From Tenuifilaceae bacterium CYCD (GTDB lineage: Bacteria > Bacteroidota > Bacteroidia > Bacteroidales > Tenuifilaceae), in NCBI GenBank assembly GCA_036322835.1, contig AP027304.1, positions 1,302,001-1,366,000 on the forward strand: a stretch of 64,000 bases of DNA, given 5' to 3'. The notes beneath the pieces are model-generated. The model saw only the letters and a list, made by a program, of their open reading frames with translations, had not been told where the DNA came from and made no database searches. Both the position numbers and the translations under genes were made by a program. Shown in pieces: positions 1 to 7,085 of this stretch; position 1 is the first letter of the stretch, and the number at the start of each line of letters is the position of its first letter.

Positions 1-65
1 TTTGGATGCTCTAAGTAAGCCTCGCCTGCATTCGTTGAGTTGCTTATCAAAAGTAACTTTACCAT
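1..65 (-). CDS. pepE: dipeptidase E, 5' end only
   Basis: Reading the minus strand from an ATG at 65 gives 21 codons starting MVKLLLISNSTNAGEAYLEH, which run off the left edge of the window. The hydrophobic strand followed by SNST and a Tyr-Leu-Glu-His segment matches the N-terminus of peptidase E (family S51), a cytoplasmic enzyme that cleaves Asp-X dipeptides. The catalytic Ser/His region lies outside the window, so activity cannot be judged. A -7 box lies 42 bases upstream. The call rests on a short but characteristic N-terminus. Confidence 0.7.
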   Translation of the reverse strand, partial: MVKLLLISNSTNAGEAYLEHP

Positions 66-106
66 AGTACCTTGAATTATTGGATATAAATTTTTGTTGA
101 TAACAT

Positions 107-114
107 CAAAAGTA
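107..114 (-). promoter_or_regulatory. -7 promoter box for the pepE fragment
   Basis: On the minus strand this reads TACTTTTG, fitting the Bacteroidota -7 consensus TAnnTTTG. It would start transcription about 35 bases before the pepE ATG. No clear -33 TTTG is visible, so this is tentative. Confidence 0.35.
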
Positions 115-132
115 ATATTTAGGGTATTACCC

Positions 133-2070
133 TCAAACTTTTAAAGCAAAAATAATTGCAGATTCATCTATTTCCATCGATTGCAGATAGTTCTTTGCAA
201 TATCCCTTTGTTCTTGGAAATCAGAATGAATAAGATTTTTGAATATTTTTCGAATAGCCTTTTTCTCTTCCAAAAAATGCTGATCGTTTACCGAGGTGTA
301 TAGGTAAACAATATCTCCTTTTTTGAGATTGAACCATTGAATATCGGTAATCGCCAGTAGTGCTCCTTGCTGTTTTATTGCAAAGGATTCTTCTGCAATG
401 TTTAAAACCCTACTTCCGTTCAGAATAATTGGAATTATTTGGTATTGTTGTGGGTCGTAACTGTATGTGAGCGGATCGTTGCTTAGCAGTTTTTCAATAG
501 CACCCTTTAGGATATTGATTTCTCCTGGACTCTTTTTTAGGAATTCCTTGACAAAGTTGTATAGGGTTAAATTTATTAACTCTTTGCTTATTCTGGCATC
601 CTTAGCGATTAGAAGATAAGCAAAAACCATGTCATCAATTTTGAAGTGCAGCATGCAGGCCTTTGGCTTTCCGTCGTGTAACGTGGAGACCTCCCATGAT
701 TCGGAGAAATATTCACTTAGTGAACTATTATGGCTAAAAATATCCATGCTATTACAAGTTGACGAAAGCCGATCGAGAATTTTCGATTTTATAGTTTCAA
801 TGTTTTTAATGGCGTTTTTCTTGGCGATATTTTCTTTTATTAGCAATAGCGATAAACCAATTAAAATAGCGAGGAATCCAACAAAAGCGAATAGTATTTT
901 ACGTTGAATTTCGAGTTGGTGATTAATCGATGCAATTTCGTTTTCCCTACGTTCGGCCTCGTACTCAGCTTGTAGTTTTTCAATTTTTTCAATTGATTCA
1001 GCATTTAGGATGGAATCCTTTAAGGCATTGTGAAGTTTTAAAAAATCATATGCCTGCATATAGTTCTGGTTGCTGTAGTATGCCTCGGATAAAATTTGGT
1101 AGATATCCTGAATGGCTGCTTTCTGGTCGGATTTTTCGGCAAGCTTTAGCGATTCGTTTAGAACAGAAATTGCAGAGTTTAGTTTTCCCTGCTTAATGTA
1201 TACCATCCCAATGTTCTTGAGAGTACTACTGATTCTTAGAGGACTATTTATTTCAGTAAAAATATTGAGAGCATTATTGTGGTAAAGCAAGGCGTCGTCA
1301 TATTGTTCCTTCAAATAAAAAAGCGATCCAATATTGTCGCGGATTATTGCAACGCCTATTTTTACATTTAGCGAGTCGTATATCTTAAGTGCCTTAAGGT
1401 AGTACTGAAGTGCGTTGTCGTATTTTTTTAATTCGAGGTAGGCGCTTGCAATATTATTTGCAGCAGCGGCAACCGCTCTTGGTTTCCCAAGTTTTGTGTT
1501 AATCTCGAAGTACTTGATAAAGTACTCAATTGCCTTTGGATGATTTTCTTGGTAAAAGTATATCTGCCCAATGCTGTTCGAGATTATTGCCGACCCTTCT
1601 ACATCCTGCAGTTCATCGTATAACTTTTGAGCCTTTATATAATTTTCAAGCGCTTTGTCGTACTTTCCCCAGCTACGGTATATTAAACCGATATCGTTAA
1701 AAACTCCAGCAAGGTTTTTCTTGTCATTGAGATATGAGTATATATCGGCAGAATTGCTAAAGTTCTTTAAAGCCGAGGAGAATTCTCCCATTCTCTCGTA
1801 GCAGTATCCAATTTTATGGTACGAATCGGCCACAAGGTTTCGCATGTTGGTTTTTTCTGCAATTTCCAACGCCTTTTGGTAGTATTCTAAACTTTTTGAG
1901 TAGTTGCTGTCGGCATAAGCCGATGCTATTTGAGAGAGTAAGTTGTAGCGGGTTGAGTCGTTACTTACCGTTGCAATGTTTTGAATCAAACTGTCTATGC
2001 TGTCAGAATACCCCAAGATATTTTTGAGGAGGATTAAAGAGAGAAGCAATATTTTTAGAGACCCTTTCAT
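133..2070 (-). CDS. TPR membrane protein with degenerate SpoIIE-type phosphatase domain
   Basis: The 645-residue product has a signal peptide (1-20), seven or eight tetratricopeptide repeats (about 40-350) in the periplasm, a short coiled coil (355-390), one membrane helix (392-412) and a cytoplasmic domain (about 430-645). The layout is the same as the TPR-SpoIIE phosphatase at 9607-11886. The end of the cytoplasmic domain lines up with the last strands of that enzyme: GDIVYLYTSVNDQ against DVFYMFSDGYTDQ, and IDESAIIFALKV against VDDILVMGFRV. The metal-binding acidic residues are missing; the segment matching ADCTGHGVPG reads LIAKDARISK. Inference: a catalytically dead phosphatase used as a binding or regulatory module. 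It is transcribed alone, with no obvious terminator. Confidence 0.65.
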   Translation of the reverse strand: MKGSLKILLLSLILLKNILGYSDSIDSLIQNIATVSNDSTRYNLLSQIASAYADSNYSKSLEYYQKALEIAEKTNMRNLVADSYHKIGYCYERMGEFSSALKNFSNSADIYSYLNDKKNLAGVFNDIGLIYRSWGKYDKALENYIKAQKLYDELQDVEGSAIISNSIGQIYFYQENHPKAIEYFIKYFEINTKLGKPRAVAAAANNIASAYLELKKYDNALQYYLKALKIYDSLNVKIGVAIIRDNIGSLFYLKEQYDDALLYHNNALNIFTEINSPLRISSTLKNIGMVYIKQGKLNSAISVLNESLKLAEKSDQKAAIQDIYQILSEAYYSNQNYMQAYDFLKLHNALKDSILNAESIEKIEKLQAEYEAERRENEIASINHQLEIQRKILFAFVGFLAILIGLSLLLIKENIAKKNAIKNIETIKSKILDRLSSTCNSMDIFSHNSSLSEYFSESWEVSTLHDGKPKACMLHFKIDDMVFAYLLIAKDARISKELINLTLYNFVKEFLKKSPGEINILKGAIEKLLSNDPLTYSYDPQQYQIIPIILNGSRVLNIAEESFAIKQQGALLAITDIQWFNLKKGDIVYLYTSVNDQHFLEEKKAIRKIFKNLIHSDFQEQRDIAKNYLQSMEIDESAIIFALKV

Positions 2071-2118
2071 CCAGATTCAACGAAGCTCTTTTCAAATGTA
2101 AGAAAATAAAACCATAAA

Positions 2119-2147
2119 AAAAACCGAAGGATTTTCCCTCGGTTTTT
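2119..2147 (-). terminator. intrinsic terminator of the sigma/anti-sigma/barrel operon
   Basis: A 12-bp stem with one mismatch (2119-2130 with 2136-2147) ends in a run of T on the minus strand. It lies 19 bases after the stop of the gene at 2166. Confidence 0.75.
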
Positions 2148-2165
2148 GATTTACTATCAATTTTA

Positions 2166-3143
2166 TTAATCGTTAAATGGTATTAGCACAAGGCCAACGG
2201 AGAATGGATAAACCTCCAATCCATTGGTCTTTCCTTTTTCGAAGAGTTGAACTGGGTAGTAGTTTGCAAACAGCCTTAATCCTCTGTATCCAACGCGTGC
2301 GGTAAGTCCGTAGCGGAATGTTGCAATGTTGAAGTCTCCATGATTCTTGTCTTTTTTCTTATCGCCATCATCGTATACAACCTTTGTGTGCGATCCAAGC
2401 CTTAATCCTCCAATAACACCAGCCGATAGGTAAATCCTGTGATTCTCATCGCCAGTTGGAATTTGGAATTCGAGTAGGAGCGGTACGGTAAGGTTCGTTG
2501 TGCTTAACTTGGTTTTTTGTACATCATATCCTGCGATAATGTATGAACTATCAATAGAAGTAATTCCATTCTCAACTTTTAAGGAAATAGGGTTTGAGAA
2601 ATGGTAGTTGTTAAACTCTAATCCCATACCAGTTACCAACCCTGCCTTATCGGTTCCAAAACCTAAACTATATTGCATAAAGTTGATGTTGAAGTTCCAT
2701 GAGCGTGCCTGCTTTAGGTCGAGTGGTTCTAAATCACCTTTTAAGTTTATCGATTGGTTTTTATCCATGAAACCGTTAATCCCGAATTCGAGGCCAGCCC
2801 AATGCCCTTCGAATCTTTCTTTCTCCTTAAATTCGTAGTTATACTCATCTTTTTCAGGAAATTCAATTGTAGTTTTGTTATTCGAGTCAACCACTACAAT
2901 TCTTTTTTTGCCGATTCTAATAATTGAAGTATCGCTTTTTTCCGACTTTATAGTATCCGTTTTTATTTTTGCTATTGTATCACGAGTGGTTACTGTGATA
3001 GTGTCTTCAACTTTAAGTACAATTTGAGAATCTTTTTTCAAGGTGTCTTTTGTTTCTAGGTTTCTCAAAAGCGATTCCTGATCTTGGGCCATCATTCCGA
3101 TATAACCCATTAGAAATAGTCCGGTAAGTAATAAATTCTTCAT
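2166..3143 (-). CDS. putative outer-membrane beta-barrel protein
   Basis: The 325-residue protein begins with a signal peptide (MKNLLLTGLFLMGYIGMMAQ). Residues 20-100 are rich in Thr, Asp and Lys and look like a periplasmic linker. The rest (about 110-325) alternates polar and hydrophobic residues as in a small barrel of the PorT/OmpW type: GHWAGLEFGINGF, repeated Tyr/Phe-ended strands, and RVGYRGLRLFANYYPVQLF near the end. It is the last gene of an operon with an ECF sigma factor and a membrane-bound anti-sigma-like protein, 74 bases after the latter. That position suggests an envelope target or signal source for the sigma system. No enzymatic motif is visible. Confidence 0.6.
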   Translation of the reverse strand: MKNLLLTGLFLMGYIGMMAQDQESLLRNLETKDTLKKDSQIVLKVEDTITVTTRDTIAKIKTDTIKSEKSDTSIIRIGKKRIVVVDSNNKTTIEFPEKDEYNYEFKEKERFEGHWAGLEFGINGFMDKNQSINLKGDLEPLDLKQARSWNFNINFMQYSLGFGTDKAGLVTGMGLEFNNYHFSNPISLKVENGITSIDSSYIIAGYDVQKTKLSTTNLTVPLLLEFQIPTGDENHRIYLSAGVIGGLRLGSHTKVVYDDGDKKKDKNHGDFNIATFRYGLTARVGYRGLRLFANYYPVQLFEKGKTNGLEVYPFSVGLVLIPFND

Positions 3144-3217
3144 AGCTATAATTTTTAAATGGTTTCTACTTGCATTTGTTTCCCGTAAGACGATTAGCTC
3201 AGTAGTTTGTTACAGGG

Positions 3218-4246
3218 CTACTCATTTTTTTCTCCTCGCGTAGTCGAAAATGCAAGTAAGTTGCTCTCGATGGAGAGTTTTTCAATTTTTCCGTTATGGT
3301 TTTTCTTTACATTGTACTCAACGCCTAGAGAGTTTGCGATGCGCTTTAAGCCTGCCTGAGCCAAATCGGAAAGTGAGTATTCTTTTGTAGAGCCAGCATG
3401 TTGTATTTTTTCCGCATCGTGCTGCTCGATTCTTTGATTTAGGCTGGAACTTGTTTTTGGAATTTCAAGTTTAGTAGAACCAATCTGAGCAATTTGTTCT
3501 AATCTAGCAGGTAATGGTTCAATAGAGGCAATGATTGTCTCTTGCTTTTGATCGGCATTCGATTCCTGTTTTTTTCCCTTTTTGGGATTGATATTAGTTG
3601 AGGTTTTTTTAACTGTTAAGCCCTGCGTGCTATTAATTTTTACAGACTCTGTAGGTTGCGTTTTTGTTTGCTCATACTTATTATCCTTTTGGGGAGTGTT
3701 TAACGATATCTCCTCTTTGGGGATAATACTTAGCGGGGTATTTAAATCGATAGTGGTGTAAATGGCAAGCGTAATGGCAACAGTGGCTGCAACTCCCATG
3801 GCAATTCTATAAGTAGTTCTACGAATAGGAATTACTTGCAGTCTTTTTAAGTTCGATTTATGAGGATATACTATTTCGTGAGGAACGGTAAGTTTTGTAT
3901 TCGAAAAAATAGTTTGTATGCGACGAATGCTTTCATCGTTCTCCATTTGTTCATTGAGTTTTTCCTTTTCATTAGAATTGATGTCCCCTTCTAGATCTGC
4001 TATGCATAAGTAGTCTATTTCGTTATTAATTCCCAAACCCTGAAAGTTGGACTTTTTTAGCAAATTCTTGTTTGGAAAATAAGTGTTGTTGGGATTTATT
4101 GAAACTTCTTTTACACCATCAAATTCTTCGGCTATATCGGGATTCTTAAGCAAAAACAGCATGAGTTCTGCCTCATCTTTCTTACTCAGCTTACCATCGA
4201 GGTAGTCTACCAGAATGGATTCGTAGTTTTGGCGGTTAATACTCAT
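3218..4246 (-). CDS. membrane anti-sigma-factor-like protein
   Basis: The 342-residue protein has a cytoplasmic N-terminus with the acidic segment YLDGKLSKKDEAELMLFLL, seen at the start of many Bacteroidota anti-sigma factors. It has one predicted membrane helix (about 146-166) and a long Lys/Gln/Thr-rich periplasmic part (170-342). There is no signal peptide. It starts 6 bases after the stop of the sigma gene, so the two are co-transcribed. Inference: it holds the sigma factor at the membrane until an envelope signal arrives. It lacks the zinc-binding HxxxCxxC motif of ZAS anti-sigma factors, so the binding mode is uncertain. Confidence 0.6.
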   Translation of the reverse strand: MSINRQNYESILVDYLDGKLSKKDEAELMLFLLKNPDIAEEFDGVKEVSINPNNTYFPNKNLLKKSNFQGLGINNEIDYLCIADLEGDINSNEKEKLNEQMENDESIRRIQTIFSNTKLTVPHEIVYPHKSNLKRLQVIPIRRTTYRIAMGVAATVAITLAIYTTIDLNTPLSIIPKEEISLNTPQKDNKYEQTKTQPTESVKINSTQGLTVKKTSTNINPKKGKKQESNADQKQETIIASIEPLPARLEQIAQIGSTKLEIPKTSSSLNQRIEQHDAEKIQHAGSTKEYSLSDLAQAGLKRIANSLGVEYNVKKNHNGKIEKLSIESNLLAFSTTRGEKNE

Positions 4247-4252
4247 GGCTAT

Positions 4253-4738
4253 TTATATTAAATTCTCAATGCTTACTAAGTAATTTTTCAAGCTAAGTCT
4301 TGCTCTATATATGTAAACCTTCACTTGCGATTCATTCAGACTAGTAATCTCACCAATTTCTTCGTATGAATAACCTTCGTAATCGCGTAGCAGCAAAACC
4401 GATTTCTGAATCTCGGGAAGTAGATCCACCGCTTTATTAAGAACTTCGCTAACATCAAAGTGGATGTTTGATGTTGCACTATCGTCGGAAAGTTGATTGG
4501 AGTATTCCATTTTTCTTTTTTCTTTCCTTAGCGTATCAACGGATGCATTGTACGATGTGGTGAATAGGTACGATTTCACCTTCGTAGAATCTACTTCGGC
4601 ATGTTTAACCCAAAGTTTCTCGTATGAATCCTGGACGTTGTCTTGCGCCAACTCTGTATTTTTGAGCATTTTCAAGGCAAATCTGTAGATTCCATCCGAG
4701 TATAAATCCACGCATTTGTTATACTCTTCAACTGTCAT
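4253..4738 (-). CDS. ECF (group 4) RNA polymerase sigma factor
   Basis: At 161 residues this has the usual ECF length. Region 2 spans about 8-75, including the -10-binding helix around AQDNVQDSYEKLWVK. Region 4 spans about 105-155 with the helix-turn-helix YSYEEIGEITSLNESQVKVY. It would direct RNA polymerase to a small set of envelope-related promoters. It heads an operon with an anti-sigma-like protein and a barrel protein and is divergent from the collagen-like gene at 4987. The ATG at 4738 gives a complete region 2. Only the target genes are unknown. Confidence 0.85.
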   Translation of the reverse strand: MTVEEYNKCVDLYSDGIYRFALKMLKNTELAQDNVQDSYEKLWVKHAEVDSTKVKSYLFTTSYNASVDTLRKEKRKMEYSNQLSDDSATSNIHFDVSEVLNKAVDLLPEIQKSVLLLRDYEGYSYEEIGEITSLNESQVKVYIYRARLSLKNYLVSIENLI

Positions 4739-4986
4739 TGACCGGTCTAAATTTTTCTGTGAGACGAACTAAAGAATGAAAAGTTACAGGTAAAATTATA
4801 GAAAAATAAGTAATTTGATATTTAAAAGACAATCAAGGAGTTCTTCTTGCTGCTTTCAATGCATTTAATTTTTTAAATTAAAAGTTTATAAAGTTTTTGT
4901 AACACATTGTTCTAAAAAGTTGTAATTTGCTCTTTATATCCATAATAATTTGAGTGAAGATTTATTATTCAATTAATTTCAAAAAT

Positions 4987-7020
4987 ATGAAAACCTTAAA
5001 TCGTTTTTTATTGATCCTACTACTAATTATAGATGGATTAATAGTTCAAGCCCAAACCGGGATTAATTATCAGGCGGTGATAAGAAATGCAGAGGGGCAA
5101 GTATTATCAAACCAAGCTGTTACTTTAAAGCTGCAGTTAACAAACAGCGATGGTAGTACTGTTTATTATTCCGAGAATCAAACAAAGACTACAAATGCAT
5201 TCGGCTTAATTAATTTAGCAATAGGCGCAGGTTCGGGTACAAGTATAGTTGGAACATACAATGATATTCCTTGGAAAGATGCCGGTATTTACTTAAGTGT
5301 TGAACTAAAGCTTGATGGTGCAGCAGATTTTGTTCAATTTGAAAGACAGCAATTACTGGCTGTTCCTTATGCTTTGTTTGCAGCTAGCGGAATAAACCTT
5401 GAGTGGCAAGGATCTTTAACAGCAGCTCCAACCCCGGCACAAAAAAACTACGCATACTACAATACTTTCGACAAGAAATCATACATATACGATGGCGATT
5501 CTTGGGAAATACTTGCTCAGGACGGAACACCCGGCGCTCAGGGAGCCACTGGTCCTCAAGGAGCCATAGGACCACAAGGCATTCAGGGGTTACAAGGCGT
5601 TCAGGGTGAGGTTGGCCCACAAGGCCCTGCCGGGGCAGATGGAATTTCAATAGACTGGGTTGGCTCTTTAGCTGCGGCGCCAGACCCCGTTAAGAATAAA
5701 GCTTACTATAATACAGTAGACAAGATTTCTTATGTTTATGATGGAGATTCGTGGGAAATTCTAGCAAAGGATGGATTACAGGGAGAAACTGGTCCTTTAG
5801 TTGCAGGAACGGTTGGACAAACTCTCGCTAACGATGGAACAAGTTGGGTAGCTAATGGAACTATTATGGTTACTGATAGTTCTGTAAATGTATCTCCTAA
5901 AGTTGGACATGTTTCAACCGATCCAATATTTTGCGTTTTAAACTCTGCCGGTCAAACAGTTTTTGCTATTTATGAGACTGGTGCTAGGTTTTTTGTTGGA
6001 GGAGAGCCTACTAAGGGATCTAAAGGAGGGTTTGCTGTTGGCGGTCTTAGCACTCAAACAAAGGGAAGTGCAGAATACTTTAGGGTAACAGCGGATAGCA
6101 CTCGAATATACATTAATAATAGCACAACAGCAGGGAAAGGAGCAAAGGGTGGCTTTGCCGTTGGAGGTCTAAGTACTCAAACAAAGGGTTCTTCAGTTGA
6201 ATACTTAAGGGTTACGCCAGATAGCACAAGGATTTATATAAACGATAGCGCAAAAGGAGCAAAAGGAGGATTTGCCGTAGGCGGGCTAAGTACACAGACT
6301 AAAGGGACGCCAGCAAATTATTTTAGTGTAACCAAGGATTCAACCTATTTTACAAATACCATTTTAACAGAAGGAGATATATTGGTTACAGGAAATATTT
6401 CTTCTACCGTTGGTATTAGTGATACTTCGCTAAAGGATCGCGAGGGCAATGTGTATAAAACAGTAAAAATAGGAAATCAGGTTTGGATGGCTGAGAATTT
6501 GATAGCAACTCGATTTGCAGATAGCACATCTATTCCTGTCGATTCAGTATTGGTATATAATAACTCGGCAAACGCAGATACCTTGAATGTCTATGGCCGT
6601 TTATATGCTTATGGACTTATACAAATGGGAGCAAGTGTTTGTCCTACCGGATGGCATGTGCCAACAGCTTTAGACTGGCAAACTTTATTCTCGTTTGTGG
6701 GAGGAGTTTACTATCAAACCAATACTGCAGATATCGGAGAAAAAATATCTGAAGCAGGATTTATTGGAAGTGGAGGATATTGGTATGATCAGGGGATGGG
6801 TTTCTACCCCACCAATACAACAGGGTTTACTGCTCGACCAGGCGGTTATGCTAGTTATAGTGGTATGTGGTATTCTTCGGAAATGGGAACCGGTGCCTCG
6901 TTCTGGGTTAATGATACTACGATTCCCGAAATGGTAAAAATTGATAGTTATCAGGGCAATACATCAATCGCCGAGAGTTCAAATATGTCGGCAGCATCCA
7001 TTAGATGTATTAAAGACTAG
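4987..7020 (+). CDS. surface protein with collagen-like region and C-terminal FISUMP domain
   Basis: The ATG at 4987 gives a signal peptide ending in IVQAQ; an ATG 33 bases upstream adds a polar lead and is less likely. The mature N-terminus (INYQAVIRNAEGQVL) is a beta-sandwich module common in Bacteroidota surface proteins. Two copies of a 45-residue module ending YDGDSWEIL follow; the first is joined to about ten Gly-X-Y triplets (GAQGATGPQGAIGPQG and onward). Next come three copies of a 40-residue repeat centred on GGFAVGGLSTQTKG. The last 200 residues form a FISUMP domain, with VKIGNQVWMAENL and CPTGWHVPT as landmarks. No lipobox and no T9SS tail are seen. The role is probably surface adhesion or structure. 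Confidence 0.75.
   Translation: MKTLNRFLLILLLIIDGLIVQAQTGINYQAVIRNAEGQVLSNQAVTLKLQLTNSDGSTVYYSENQTKTTNAFGLINLAIGAGSGTSIVGTYNDIPWKDAGIYLSVELKLDGAADFVQFERQQLLAVPYALFAASGINLEWQGSLTAAPTPAQKNYAYYNTFDKKSYIYDGDSWEILAQDGTPGAQGATGPQGAIGPQGIQGLQGVQGEVGPQGPAGADGISIDWVGSLAAAPDPVKNKAYYNTVDKISYVYDGDSWEILAKDGLQGETGPLVAGTVGQTLANDGTSWVANGTIMVTDSSVNVSPKVGHVSTDPIFCVLNSAGQTVFAIYETGARFFVGGEPTKGSKGGFAVGGLSTQTKGSAEYFRVTADSTRIYINNSTTAGKGAKGGFAVGGLSTQTKGSSVEYLRVTPDSTRIYINDSAKGAKGGFAVGGLSTQTKGTPANYFSVTKDSTYFTNTILTEGDILVTGNISSTVGISDTSLKDREGNVYKTVKIGNQVWMAENLIATRFADSTSIPVDSVLVYNNSANADTLNVYGRLYAYGLIQMGASVCPTGWHVPTALDWQTLFSFVGGVYYQTNTADIGEKISEAGFIGSGGYWYDQGMGFYPTNTTGFTARPGGYASYSGMWYSSEMGTGASFWVNDTTIPEMVKIDSYQGNTSIAESSNMSAASIRCIKD
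6026..6303 (+). repeat. three imperfect tandem repeats of about 120 bp
   Basis: Copies begin near 6026, 6147 and 6265, and each encodes GGFAVGGLSTQTKG followed by a YxxVTxDSTR-like stretch. Third-position differences between copies show the duplication is not recent. The repeats lie between the collagen-like and FISUMP parts of the surface protein. Confidence 0.8.
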
Positions 7021-7040
7021 ATAGAAATTTGATATATATA

Positions 7041-7067
7041 AAAAGCCGTGATTATCACGGCTTTTTT
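7041..7067 (+). terminator. bidirectional intrinsic terminator
   Basis: A perfect 11-bp stem (7041-7051 with 7055-7065) with a 3-base loop has T runs on both strands. It lies between the convergent genes ending at 7020 and 7086 and can serve both. Confidence 0.85.
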
Positions 7068-7085
7068 GTTCGTTTCTAATCGAGA

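Noticed and set aside
5384-5650. Open frames on both strands in the collagen-like region
   Set aside because: Gly-X-Y repeats leave other frames open by chance.
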